From: Trichomonas vaginalis G3
Taxonomy: Eukaryota; Parabasalia; Trichomonadida; Trichomonadidae
Direction of reading: 5' to 3'
Length of the DNA: 64,000 nt
Assembly: GCF_026262505.1 (NCBI RefSeq)
Contig: NC_067208.1
Coordinates: 16,129,962-16,193,961 of the forward strand
Below the pieces are notes generated by a model. The model had not been told where the DNA came from and made no database searches. It was given only the letters and a program-made list of their open reading frames with translations. Every line of letters begins with the position of its first letter. The stretch's first letter is position 1. A program made the translations under genes and the position numbers. Shown piece after piece: positions 30,568-38,880 of the stretch.

Positions 30568-30573
30568 GATGAA
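30552..30573 (+). promoter_or_regulatory. Duplicated leader motif, copy 1
   Basis: A 22-bp sequence with the core TTTTTTACTGAGATGAA ends directly at an ATG. An exact copy ends directly at the next gene's ATG (30724-30745). Placement at both starts suggests a promoter or leader. Confidence 0.55.
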
Positions 30574-30726
30574 ATGAACAATACAGCATTGAGACAAATG
30601 GGTTCAAGATGGATTTGTCGGCTTCCAGCAGTTACACAACGTGTTTGTCAAGTTCTTCCTATACCTCAGGAAGTTTTAGACCGACTTAAAAAACAACAAC
30701 AACCAGTTGAAAACAAACCAAACTAA
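30574..30726 (+). CDS. Small 50-residue protein, unknown
   Basis: MNNTALRQMGSRWICRLPAV and a polar C-terminus LKKQQQPVENKPN. The start follows a 22-bp leader repeated before the next gene, which supports a real gene despite its size. Its stop lies inside the next copy of the leader. No family is recognised. Confidence 0.5.
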   Translation: MNNTALRQMGSRWICRLPAVTQRVCQVLPIPQEVLDRLKKQQQPVENKPN

Positions 30727-30745
30727 AATTTTTTACTGAGATGAA

Positions 30746-31330
30746 ATGACCGAAGAAGTTGAAACGGTAGATTTGACACCACAAACAAAAAGTTCAGAAC
30801 CATTGTCAAAACCTGTCAAAGAACTTACCGATGAAGAGAAAAATTCAATAATAGAAAGTGCCAGGTCTGGAAATACAAACCCTAACTATAAAGTCACTTT
30901 TCATAGAAATGGAACGGCTAGTATCTCAAAAAAGAAACAGACTCTCACAAATAAAATATTGAAGTCTGGAGGAGCTTTCGAGACAACAGATGGAAAAGTT
31001 TACTTCACTGACCAACAGTTCATTATAGAACATCTCATTGACTTAGAGTCGAAATATTCTAAACTTTACAACAAACACAAAAAGTTGAAAGGAAAACAAA
31101 AACAAATGGCATATGATATTTATGAAGATGTTGACGACACAACCATACCTGCAGGTGAGGTAAAACCAGAGAAACCGAAAAGTGACGAAAAACCAATAGA
31201 AGAAGGTGAGCCAAAAACTGAAGATAAACCAAAACCAAAGTTTAGTATTGGAACTAAACCAAGCCAACCTTCATTAGCTGGTATGGGTTGGCGTCAAAGA
31301 CTTATGGTAGCTGGTGGTTATGTTAAGTAA
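30746..31330 (+). CDS. Unknown 194-residue Lys/Glu/Pro-rich protein
   Basis: The start follows the duplicated leader. It has a polar N-terminus, a central segment NPNYKVTFHRNGTASISKKK, a coiled coil (LIDLESKYSKLYNKHKKLKG, about residues 95-115), a Pro/Glu/Lys tail, and a C-terminal GMGWRQRLMVAGGYVK. It is probably a structural or scaffold protein. No family is recognised. The frame is open. Confidence 0.55.
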   Translation: MTEEVETVDLTPQTKSSEPLSKPVKELTDEEKNSIIESARSGNTNPNYKVTFHRNGTASISKKKQTLTNKILKSGGAFETTDGKVYFTDQQFIIEHLIDLESKYSKLYNKHKKLKGKQKQMAYDIYEDVDDTTIPAGEVKPEKPKSDEKPIEEGEPKTEDKPKPKFSIGTKPSQPSLAGMGWRQRLMVAGGYVK

Positions 31331-31376
31331 AGGAAAAAACATATTTTAAAAAAAATATTTTTTTATTTTATTTGAA

Positions 31377-31961
31377 ATGTACGCTGAGTTTGTTGGAACA
31401 GACCGTTGGAAAACTTGTTTGTTAGATGAGAAATATGAAATTCACTGTTGTGAGTCATTTGAAGTCAGAAACAAAAAGACAAAAAGAGTTTTAAGCGGAT
31501 GGGAGCGAAATGACGGATATGCTAATATGAAGATGAGTGGAAAAAACTATTTTAAACATGTTGTCATTGCAACTCATTTTATACCGAACCCTAACAATTT
31601 ACCTTTTGTAGACCATATAAACCATATAAGAAACGACAATAGACTTGAAAACTTGCGTTGGGTCACTTGTTCTGAAAACAATAAGAACATAGGCAAATTT
31701 CGAGATATTGTATTCGAATTTGTCGACGAACTAGAAGATGAAGCAATTGAAATTACAGACTATGGCGAGCATACGTTTGAGTTTTACTACTATAGCGAAG
31801 AACAAGACTCTTTCTACTTTTATACCGGCGTAAACTATAGGAAATTACAAGTATGTTTTACTAAGGCGGGCTATGCTCATGTAAACGCTAGAGATACAGA
31901 TGGAAAATACGTTCAAATACATCTTAACAAATTCAAGAAGCTATATGGCATACCATTTTAA
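31377..31961 (+). CDS. HNH endonuclease
   Basis: The protein has 194 residues. The HNH core is FVDHINHIRNDNRLENLRWV (residues about 80-99), with the preceding HVVIATHFIPNP typical of NUMOD4/HNH homing-type nucleases. The C-terminal half is not recognised and may bind DNA. Such enzymes are common mobile passengers in virus genomes. The gene follows an AAAAAAATATTTTTTTATTT leader. I did not see it in the visible parts of A or C. The frame is open. Confidence 0.82.
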   Translation: MYAEFVGTDRWKTCLLDEKYEIHCCESFEVRNKKTKRVLSGWERNDGYANMKMSGKNYFKHVVIATHFIPNPNNLPFVDHINHIRNDNRLENLRWVTCSENNKNIGKFRDIVFEFVDELEDEAIEITDYGEHTFEFYYYSEEQDSFYFYTGVNYRKLQVCFTKAGYAHVNARDTDGKYVQIHLNKFKKLYGIPF

Positions 31962-31998
31962 AACATTTTTTAAAACAGTATATTTTTACATATATTAA

Positions 31999-32859
31999 AT
32001 GTTTCAGGTTGAAAAACAAAGAACAAAAGTAGCAGATACAAAACCGTTAGACTATATCTTTACAAACGCTGGTAGGACTATATCAGATGAAGAAATTTCA
32101 TCCGGCTCCTACCGCTTTGACTTTCCAATTCGTTGGCTTCAAAGTCCTTCAGATGCAAAGGCAATAGGATTTAGAAGAGTTTTGTTTTCAAAAAGAACTA
32201 ACGCATTTATGTTCGCAGTATATTTTCATGGTCAGTATAGAGGTTCTGATGGTCTAATAGACAAATTTGATGAAATGAGAATCTTTACAGTTCGTTCAGA
32301 CGAAAGTCTTGAGAAGACTCTAAATGACTTTCAAACTCAAATAAACAAATACTACTGGGAATTTCAAGAAAAATACGATTCTTTACTAAATGGAACATAC
32401 TATCTGAAACTAGAATATGACAAGATGAACTCCACAGTTTCATTTCAAAGGATTGAAAATAACCCTCCAAGAGATACACAGTTTTTATTTTGGCAAGTAG
32501 ACAAACGTTCTTGGGCACAATTTCTTCGGTTACTAAACCAGAACGAACCATTACCACCTGACGGTCCGTTCTGGTTTATACGCCCACCAACAGATTTGAC
32601 AGTTTATAGAAACGTGTTTGACCCTCAAAATGTCATGTGTCATGCAAGTTTCAGTTCAAGCAACAATAGTTTTCTTTGTATTGGTAAGGACTTTTATGAC
32701 TTTGCTTCTAAATTCTACGAACCACCTAGTAACAGTTTCTCTGACTTTCAAGTTTGGTTCACAACAAATGGTGTGCAACATATTGTTCCATTGTACTACG
32801 ACTTTTATCTCGAATTGTCTTTCATATATAACTACGGAGAAGTGCTGAAAAAGTATTGA
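31999..32859 (+). CDS. 285-residue conserved protein, paralogue 2
   Basis: The protein has 286 residues, homologous along its length to 27029-27877 and to 63687-64000. It shares TKPLDYIFTNAG, YRFDFPIRWL, AIGFRRVLF, NVFDPQNVMCHASFSSSNNS, YEPPSNSFSDFQVWFTTNG and FYLELSFIYNYG. The two copies in B lie 4 kb apart in opposite orientation, probably an old duplication followed by divergence. A role on the virion surface is a guess. The frame is open. Confidence 0.55.
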   Translation: MFQVEKQRTKVADTKPLDYIFTNAGRTISDEEISSGSYRFDFPIRWLQSPSDAKAIGFRRVLFSKRTNAFMFAVYFHGQYRGSDGLIDKFDEMRIFTVRSDESLEKTLNDFQTQINKYYWEFQEKYDSLLNGTYYLKLEYDKMNSTVSFQRIENNPPRDTQFLFWQVDKRSWAQFLRLLNQNEPLPPDGPFWFIRPPTDLTVYRNVFDPQNVMCHASFSSSNNSFLCIGKDFYDFASKFYEPPSNSFSDFQVWFTTNGVQHIVPLYYDFYLELSFIYNYGEVLKKY

Positions 32860-32962
32860 AAAATAATGTTTATGTTAGAATGTTAGATCTAACATGTTTT
32901 CTAACATTTTTTCTAACATCGTAGAAAACTCATGAAAACAATTTATTTTTGTGAATATGTAA

Positions 32963-33037
32963 GCGGCTCATAGCTCAGTGGTATGGGCTACCTCGTTAAA
33001 GGCGTCGAAGACCTCGGTTCAAATCCCGATTCGCGCA
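32963..33037 (+). tRNA. tRNA-like gene, possibly tRNA-Asn (GTT) relic
   Basis: An A box (TAGCTCAGTGG), a B box (GGTTCAAATCC) and a run of six T just downstream (33041-33046) are in the right order and spacing for an RNA polymerase III tRNA gene. The D stem GCTC/GGGC pairs well. The anticodon stem, T stem and acceptor pair only in part. CGTTAA in the anticodon loop suggests Asn. It may be a relic, an unusual tRNA or a tRNA-like signal. It lies in a stretch absent from C. Confidence 0.5.
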
Positions 33038-33074
33038 GGTTTTTTCCTTTTATGCAGTGAAATTTCATGTACAT

Positions 33075-33194
33075 AGGTTACTTTGGTGTTAGACCCTAGT
33101 GAAGAAAATAGAACGATATAAGTTTACATTTGTAAGGTTACTTTGGTGTTAGACCCTAGTGAAGAAAATAGAACGATAGGAGTTTACATTTGTA
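33075..33194. repeat. 60-bp direct repeat, two copies
   Basis: GGTTACTTTGGTGTTAGACC and the following 40 bp occur twice head to tail (starts 33075 and 33135) with only two or three differences. No frame is apparent. It lies between the tRNA-like gene and the caged minisatellite. Confidence 0.85.
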
Positions 33195-33201
33195 AAGTTG
33201 G

Positions 33202-33402
33202 ACGATAAAAATCTCTGCTACTAGCAGTACTGCTACTGTCAGTAAAAGTACTGCTACTGTCAGTAAAAGTACTGCTACTGTCAGTAAAAGTACTGCTACT
33301 GTCAGTAAAAGTACTGCTACTGTCAGTAAAAGTACTGCTACTGTCAGTAAAAGTACTGCTACTGTCAGTAAAAGTACTGCTAGTAGCAGAGATTTTTATC
33401 GT
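33202..33402. repeat. 21-bp minisatellite enclosed in a perfect 29-bp inverted repeat
   Basis: Seven copies of a 21-bp unit (TACTGCTACTGTCAGTAAAA plus G; 33228-33374) lie between exact 29-bp inverted arms at 33202-33230 and 33374-33402 (ACGATAAAAATCTCTGCTAC...). Each unit contains the small palindrome TACTGTCAGTA. The whole could fold into a large cruciform. Open frames here follow from the 7-codon periodicity and are not taken as genes. Confidence 0.88.
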
Positions 33403-33482
33403 TGTGGTCCGACGGTTAAGCCACAAACGAATGTCCGACGTCCCACCAAAAAATATTTTTTATTTTTATTGTAAGAACTGAA

Positions 33483-34145
33483 ATGACAGTCGAAGCAAAA
33501 ACGTTCACGAACAAATCTAATGGCGAAACATTCACAAAAGGCACTTACAACGGTATTGAAGTCTTACGTAGAGACAAGGATGGTTATATAAATGCAACAA
33601 AGATGTGTCAGCAGTTTAGGAAAGACTTTAGAAGGTTGTTGGAAAATAAGTCCTGGGAAGAGTATTTTAAGGCATTTTGTGAAGAATATACCAACCCGCG
33701 GAAAACGGCGGGTTGCTTTTTATACAAAGTTCATGCAGGAATTCCGGATGAAATCAAACAGGTTAGAGGAATGTATGTAGACCCAAGACTCGTAAACTAT
33801 ATTGCAATGTGGGCTTCTCCAAAATATTGTATAGCAGTTGGAAAAATTATGGACTCCATAGACAAGAAAGTTCATGAGAAGTTAGATGAAGAAGAACTTG
33901 AAGATACAGTAGAGAATGCAAAACCTTTGTTCGAAGAAGAAGTTAGAAAAATGCATGAAAAACAAATAGAACATGAACGTGAGATATGTTCTGGTTATAG
34001 AGACTCGCCATACGAACTAAACCAATGGGAACAAGAAGATTTAAAGAGAGAATTTAGAGAATATGAACTCGCTAAGATAGCATTAGAAGCTGCAGAAAAG
34101 AAGTTAAAAGTTTGGGGTCGTTTTGTAAAAAAATATTGTGAGTAA
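33483..34145 (+). CDS. KilA-N domain protein
   Basis: The protein has 220 residues. The KilA-N DNA-binding domain is at about residues 20-135: YNGIEVLRRDKDGYINATKM and YVDPRLVNYIAMWASPKYCI. The second half is a charged coiled coil ending in YELAKIALEAAEKKLKVWGR. KilA-N proteins are DNA-binding factors widespread in phages and large DNA viruses. A GC-rich hairpin lies inside the gene at 33692-33715, coding for TNPRKTAGC. A short copy of that region is also present near the right end of B (45729-45853). The leader ends TGTAAGAACTGAA, shared with other genes of these elements. The frame is open. Confidence 0.8.
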   Translation: MTVEAKTFTNKSNGETFTKGTYNGIEVLRRDKDGYINATKMCQQFRKDFRRLLENKSWEEYFKAFCEEYTNPRKTAGCFLYKVHAGIPDEIKQVRGMYVDPRLVNYIAMWASPKYCIAVGKIMDSIDKKVHEKLDEEELEDTVENAKPLFEEEVRKMHEKQIEHEREICSGYRDSPYELNQWEQEDLKREFREYELAKIALEAAEKKLKVWGRFVKKYCE

Positions 34146-34543
34146 ATGAACCATTTTTTTGGCAAAAATAAAGTTTATGTTAGAATGTTAGATCTAACAC
34201 GTTTTCTAACCTCATTTCTAACCTCTTGAATTTTCATGAATTTCATCGTAAATGTTTTGTCGAAACTTCTTCATCGTAATGAGTGTAAATGTTTTGTCGA
34301 AACTTCTTCGTATATGTTTTGTCAAAACTTCATCGTATATGTTTTGTCGAAACTTCTTCATCGTAATGAGTGTAAAGGACCCAAAAATAATGTTTATGTT
34401 AGAATGTTAGATCTAACATGTTTTCTAACATGTTTTCTAACATGGTCTAAAACTCTTGAATTTTCATGAAATTTACACCAAAAATAAAAAATAAAGTTAG
34501 TTTTATTTTTATTTATTTTTTTATTTTGTATGTAAGAACAGAA
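34146..34543. repeat. Spacer with two AGATCT boxes
   Basis: Two boxes with GTTAGATCTAAC (about 34186 and 34405), each preceded by AAAGTTTATGTTAGAAT- or AATGTTTATGTTAGAAT-type sequence, separated by TTTTGTCGAAACTTCTTC repeats. The last 80 bp carry the next gene's leader (ATTTTGTATGTAAGAACAGA). Confidence 0.8.
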
Positions 34544-35479
34544 ATGTCAACAATCGGCACAACAGCAATTCAAACAACAGCACCAAACTCTTTAGTCATG
34601 AACCCAACTTCAATGTTAGTAGAGATGAAAAGCTTCATTCCTTCTTCATATACTTTCGAAACAAAAATCCAGAAGATAAAGCAGGAACTTCTCCAAGGAG
34701 ATTTAGATTGCACTGCAAAAGATGAAACAAATGAACAGTATCTTTATGAAATGCAGGACCTCATCGACCATTTACCCAAATTGCCTGAAATCCAACAACA
34801 AAAACTCACTATTCCAGAATTCGATGAAATAGAAGTCGGACTGACTGACTCGGTAGAAATAAAGAAGTTCATACGAAAGGTAAATTATGAATTCCTTGGT
34901 TTTCATTGCAACCATAAAGTTATGGACAAAGATTGCGACATGGTATATAAGAATGTTTCTGACCTTTACAAATCTGGGGAGTTTAAGACCTACGACAACT
35001 TTGTTTCGTTAGTTGCTGAATGTGTATGGCAGATAAGAGATAAAGATAGAAGAGGCAAAGTATGGAACGAACAAATAAGACCCGCTATGTTTGAGTTAAA
35101 GAAAACCATTGACGCCTTAGTTGTTTTAGCAGGTAAGGTTTCAATGTACAATGCTAAAATGAACCCACAATGTTCTAAATGTAAAGCAGCAATGAGGAAA
35201 TATAACTACTCCGTCAAAGAGATAGAAAGAATGAGAAACGACTATGCAGACTTAAAGAAAGAAGCAGAAAAGCCAGCAGAAGATAAAATGGACATGTTAG
35301 CATTTCTGAACAAAAACTATCCAACTGCTAACGATTTCCTTCTATCTGACGTCAAGAAGAAGTATAAAGAAACTTTCGGTATCGTTAAAACTTTTGACAT
35401 ACTGACAGAAGAAATAGAAGCTACGAAATTGTTTAGAGTCATGAACCATCGCAACATATACCATGTAAAACGCTTGTAA
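34544..35479 (+). CDS. Conserved 311-residue protein with a CxxC motif
   Basis: The start MSTIGTTAIQ at 34544 follows TGTAAGAACAGAA, the same leader as the KilA-N gene. The longer upstream frame from 34466 is rejected. A helical protein with a possible zinc site around NPQCSKCKAAMRKYNYS (about 210) and FHCNHKVMDKDC (about 125). The homologue in C is 61612-62520. It recalls regulatory or replication accessory proteins, but no family is recognised. The frame is open. Confidence 0.6.
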   Translation: MSTIGTTAIQTTAPNSLVMNPTSMLVEMKSFIPSSYTFETKIQKIKQELLQGDLDCTAKDETNEQYLYEMQDLIDHLPKLPEIQQQKLTIPEFDEIEVGLTDSVEIKKFIRKVNYEFLGFHCNHKVMDKDCDMVYKNVSDLYKSGEFKTYDNFVSLVAECVWQIRDKDRRGKVWNEQIRPAMFELKKTIDALVVLAGKVSMYNAKMNPQCSKCKAAMRKYNYSVKEIERMRNDYADLKKEAEKPAEDKMDMLAFLNKNYPTANDFLLSDVKKKYKETFGIVKTFDILTEEIEATKLFRVMNHRNIYHVKRL

Positions 35480-35765
35480 ATAGTTATGTTAGAAAACATG
35501 TTAGAAAACATGTTAGATCTAACATTCTAACATAAACATTATTTTTATTGAATTCCGTATGAAATTTCATGAGTTTTGTATGTTTTAGACCATGTTAGAA
35601 AACATGTTAGAAAACATGTTAGATCTAACATTCTAACATAAACATTATTTTTGCTGAATTCCGTATGAAATTTCATGAATTTCCTCATATGCTTGCTTCC
35701 CTCGGAAAACCGAGAGAAGAACAGCGAGTAGTGAAAAAACCCTGGTCGCCAAAACTCTTTATTTT
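35480..35765. repeat. Spacer with AGATCT boxes and a solo hairpin module
   Basis: Two boxes with GTTAGATCTAAC at about 35511 and 35625. A hairpin module at 35656-35730 (arms CTTCCCTCGG/CCGAGAGAAG at 35696-35719) matches, in inverted orientation, part of the KilA-N gene at 59720-59786 in C. B has no such gene here. Confidence 0.75.
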
Positions 35766-36641
35766 TCAAGCTTGACTTTTTACAATTTGAACTTTGTTTG
35801 CGTAGATATGAATTCTGAAAGAAGTATGAGGGTCTTGTATGACTTTGTACTTCTCCCATAGTTCATGTCTGTCAAACTTACCTGCCATGGACTCTTTCAT
35901 AAGTTCCATGAAATCGTCTTCGGACAATCCAGGGAAAAGTATAATGTCAGTAAGTATTCTTTTAACATCCTTACTTAAACTCTTTGCTGTCTGTACACAA
36001 ATGACAACTGAGATGTTAAAGTGTCTGAGCTTCTTAAGAATTCGACACATATCTTGTTCTCTATTCTTTAACAAAGGATGAGAGGCGAAATCATCTAAGA
36101 TAAGAAGACATCTATGAGGGTATGTCTTCCAATCGTAAGATTGCAATTTCTTCGAAATGTATTCTATCTCTTTCTGTTTGTTTCTGAAGTGTTTCTTCTC
36201 TAATATTCTCTGCATTTCCTCATTTGGGTCTTTAAACTTAGAATTTATATACTCATTTATAGCATTATACTTCAAAACTCTTCTTTGGTACTTCTTTATC
36301 CAATCTAACAACTCAGTATCCTTTATACATACTAACTTAGACTTCTTTATAATATCTTTGAACGAATTGACGGTTTGGTCAAATTGACCAGAAGTACTAC
36401 AAATAACAACTAACTCATAGAATGGGTTCTTCTCATCTAGTTCTTGTTGTTGTGCAGCCATTTTAAGATAAGTGAAAGTCTTACCCGACCCAGGTGGTGC
36501 AATTAGACCTGTTATACCATTCTGAGCAAATAAGAACTTTTCATGTATAGGCTTTATCTGAGCATTTTCTAACTTCCTCTTGTTCTTCTTCAAAACATTC
36601 TCAAATTTCTTGTCAATGTCAGCAAACTTTTTTTCTAACAT
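35766..36641 (-). CDS. A32-type DNA-packaging ATPase (FtsK-HerA superfamily)
   Basis: The protein has 291 residues from MLEKKFADIDKKF at 36641; a longer frame to 36743 would overlap the divergent neighbour and is not used. Walker A GLIAPPGSGKTFTYLKMA (about residues 45-62), Walker B CLLILDDFASHPLL (about 180-193), then an arginine/sensor region with KLRHFNISVVICVQTAKSLS. It pumps DNA into the capsid and is a hallmark gene of Polintons, virophages and large DNA viruses. The homologue in C is 57850-58724. The frame is open. Confidence 0.87.
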   Translation of the reverse strand: MLEKKFADIDKKFENVLKKNKRKLENAQIKPIHEKFLFAQNGITGLIAPPGSGKTFTYLKMAAQQQELDEKNPFYELVVICSTSGQFDQTVNSFKDIIKKSKLVCIKDTELLDWIKKYQRRVLKYNAINEYINSKFKDPNEEMQRILEKKHFRNKQKEIEYISKKLQSYDWKTYPHRCLLILDDFASHPLLKNREQDMCRILKKLRHFNISVVICVQTAKSLSKDVKRILTDIILFPGLSEDDFMELMKESMAGKFDRHELWEKYKVIQDPHTSFRIHIYANKVQIVKSQA

Positions 36642-36677
36642 ATTTTTAGAAAAATTAAAATTTTTATCTTTTAGAAA

Positions 36678-37142
36678 ATGTCTAGTGATTTCGCTATCTA
36701 TATTCGAGACAAGCTTTTTGACTCTAAAACTTCTGTCGACCATAAAATCTTACATAGTGTAAACAAGAAAGGTGAATTTGTTCTAAAGTTCTGTTTCTGG
36801 GAATATGACAAGAACCATAAAACATTAAGCAGAGAAGTCTTTAAGTTTGTCAATGACAGACTTGTTGACAGAGATGACGCCGATTGGAAAGATGAAGTCC
36901 AACAAAAGTTCTTAGAATGCAAAGAAGACACATGCGCTGTTCTTGAAGATGAAATAGAAAACAGAATAGATGAGCTATTAAAGGACAAAGAACTTTTACA
37001 TAAATATGGTTGCGCCAAATTTGACATAACTCCACCAGAGAAGAAGAAGAAGAGAGAAAAGAAAGAAAAGAAAGTAGAAGAAAAGAAAGTAGAAGAAGAG
37101 AAGAAAGAACCAGAGCCAGAGAAGAAGAAATTTGACATGTAA
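36678..37142 (+). CDS. Unknown 154-residue protein with a Lys/Glu tail
   Basis: Divergent from the ATPase gene across 36 bp. A compact N-terminal domain (MSSDFAIYIRDKLFDSKT..., KGEFVLKFCFWEYDKN) and a charged C-terminal tail of repeated Lys/Glu (about 120-150). In C the homologue is 57365-57812. Conserved position suggests a role in packaging or assembly. No family is recognised. The frame is open. Confidence 0.55.
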   Translation: MSSDFAIYIRDKLFDSKTSVDHKILHSVNKKGEFVLKFCFWEYDKNHKTLSREVFKFVNDRLVDRDDADWKDEVQQKFLECKEDTCAVLEDEIENRIDELLKDKELLHKYGCAKFDITPPEKKKKREKKEKKVEEKKVEEEKKEPEPEKKKFDM

Positions 37143-37158
37143 AAATAAAATTTTATTT

Positions 37159-37578
37159 TTAGAACATTTCTGGGTCAATGTCAATGTTCTCTTCCTCTTT
37201 AGGAGCAAACACTGGCTTAGACTCTAAAATCTTTTTACCCAATTTACCTTGAACTTCTACTATCTTAGACTCATAATATTCATAGTCGTCTGCTTTCTTT
37301 GGTTCATAAGGTATAACAAGTTTGTATGCTTTACCTTCTTCGAGTTTTGAGAACTTTCTGTCAAAATTTTCTTTGACTGCTAACAAACCTTCTATGTCTA
37401 AGTCTTCAAATTTCGCACCATTTTTAGTCACAATAGCAAACTTAACTGGTGCAATGTTCCAAATTTTGTCAAATGTAGACTTTTCAAAATGGTAGAAGTA
37501 AACATTCAAATAAGCGAATGGAGCTAACTTATCTTTGACTTCTGTCATGTACTTATTTACTGAAATATATTTCGTCAT
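37159..37578 (-). CDS. Unknown 139-residue protein, possibly nucleic-acid binding
   Basis: MTKYISVNKYMTEVKDKLAP, then alternating hydrophobic strands (AYLNVYFYHFE, VKFAIVTKNGAKFE, YKLVIPYEPKK) and an acidic tail ENIDIDPEMF. A small beta-barrel with an acidic C-terminus directly next to the helicase gene would fit a single-stranded DNA-binding protein, but this is only an inference. The homologue in C is 56927-57348. The frame is open. Confidence 0.5.
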   Translation of the reverse strand: MTKYISVNKYMTEVKDKLAPFAYLNVYFYHFEKSTFDKIWNIAPVKFAIVTKNGAKFEDLDIEGLLAVKENFDRKFSKLEEGKAYKLVIPYEPKKADDYEYYESKIVEVQGKLGKKILESKPVFAPKEEENIDIDPEMF

Positions 37579-37613
37579 CTTTTCTATCGGATAAAAAAAT
37601 ATTTTTTTTAAAT

Positions 37614-38849
37614 TTACTCAGAAAAATTTTTCTTTGTATATACGCCGTTCTGAACATCTAAAAGACTTTTGACATTTGCCAAGAATGTACGTTTAGAAGC
37701 TGCCATATAACCATATTCTTGACAATATTGTTTATATTCATCATATAATGACCTTTCATCTAATGACACAAAGTCGGTTTCATCTATAAACAGTTCATAT
37801 ACACTCTTGTTTGCTTCTAACAATGTTTGTCTCTCTTCGGTATGTGGAATTTGTCTTGGATTGAACTTAGAAATATCTAATGTCATAAAGTATGAGAACA
37901 AGTGGTTGTAAAAGTCAGATGTCAAAGTTTCTGCTAAGTCGTCAAAATATTCTGTATCTTGCATATGAGAATCTGACGTTCTGACAACTACATATCTTCT
38001 GTCAGAACTTTCTAACTTCATCGGAACAGTATTGTTTGAAACCATAATGAAGTTTGCAACATTTTCACAAACTCTTTGGTCTTTATACTTTCTTTCAACA
38101 ACTCCAACTTTGTCTGTTATAAGACTCTTCAAAGCATCTGAGTTCAAAACTTTTGTTGTATCTATACTTTGAAGTTCATTGCAAACTATAAGTTTCATAT
38201 TCTCTATTGAAGAGTTAAATTTACCGCAGATGTTTTCTAAGTTTGTCATATTAGGGTTCGAATAGCCCTCTAACAGTTTGCATAAGATATCTGTAAAGAA
38301 AGTGTTCTTACCAGTTCCTTGTTTTCCAATTATAATGAGAGCAGTTTCATTTTTAGCACTTGGATGTTGTAAGATGTTTGCAAACCAACATAAGATATAC
38401 TCATAGACTCTTTCGTTTCCATTGCATATAATTTCTTTGACATGGTCTAACCAAGCTTCTATAACATTTTCTTTCCATTCTACTTGTTCATATTTATATC
38501 CAGTGAAGATAGAATAGAAGTTTGGAGAAGGTGTATAGAACTTTATACCACGAACTGAAAAATCTTCAAGTTTTGACAATAAGATATCCCAAGCATCTAA
38601 CATCTTCATGCCAACTTGTACGACTTTTATTTTCTTAAGTTTCTGTCTACATTCTTGTTCAGACACTATTGTTGCTCTTGGTTTGTTAAAGACAACATCC
38701 CATTCTTTCATAACATAACATTCTGGGGCAGAGTCAACATAAATGACTAAACGTTTCAAATTCTCGACTGCTTTGTTATAGTCTCGAAATGGACACATAT
38801 TTCTGAATGCTTGGAAGTCATAAAAATCTGAAACATCTATTCTGTACAT
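37614..38849 (-). CDS. SF3 helicase, D5/DUF5906 type
   Basis: The protein has 411 residues. The N-terminal part includes the D5-like linker NFYSIFTGYKYEQVEW. The helicase core has Walker A ALIIIGKQGTGKNTFFTDIL (about residues 185-204), Walker B LIVCNELQSID (about 238-248), motif C ANFIMVSNNTVPMKLESSDR (about 285-304) and a following arginine-rich strand. This is the C-terminal module of virus primase-helicases. I see no primase catalytic motif in this frame. It is the only replication enzyme seen in the element. The frame is open. Confidence 0.87.
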   Translation of the reverse strand: MYRIDVSDFYDFQAFRNMCPFRDYNKAVENLKRLVIYVDSAPECYVMKEWDVVFNKPRATIVSEQECRQKLKKIKVVQVGMKMLDAWDILLSKLEDFSVRGIKFYTPSPNFYSIFTGYKYEQVEWKENVIEAWLDHVKEIICNGNERVYEYILCWFANILQHPSAKNETALIIIGKQGTGKNTFFTDILCKLLEGYSNPNMTNLENICGKFNSSIENMKLIVCNELQSIDTTKVLNSDALKSLITDKVGVVERKYKDQRVCENVANFIMVSNNTVPMKLESSDRRYVVVRTSDSHMQDTEYFDDLAETLTSDFYNHLFSYFMTLDISKFNPRQIPHTEERQTLLEANKSVYELFIDETDFVSLDERSLYDEYKQYCQEYGYMAASKRTFLANVKSLLDVQNGVYTKKNFSE

Positions 38850-38880
38850 TTTTATAAAAATAAAAAAATAATATTTTTTT

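Noticed and set aside
33184-33426. 80-codon frame with STFTDSS repeats
   Set aside because: The 21-bp unit is a multiple of three, so any open unit gives a long frame. There is no start context and no unique sequence.
33692-33715. Bacterial-type intrinsic terminator inside the KilA-N gene
   Set aside because: Hairpin followed by a T-rich stretch fits formally, but the host is a eukaryote and the hairpin is inside an open gene with conserved flanks on both sides.
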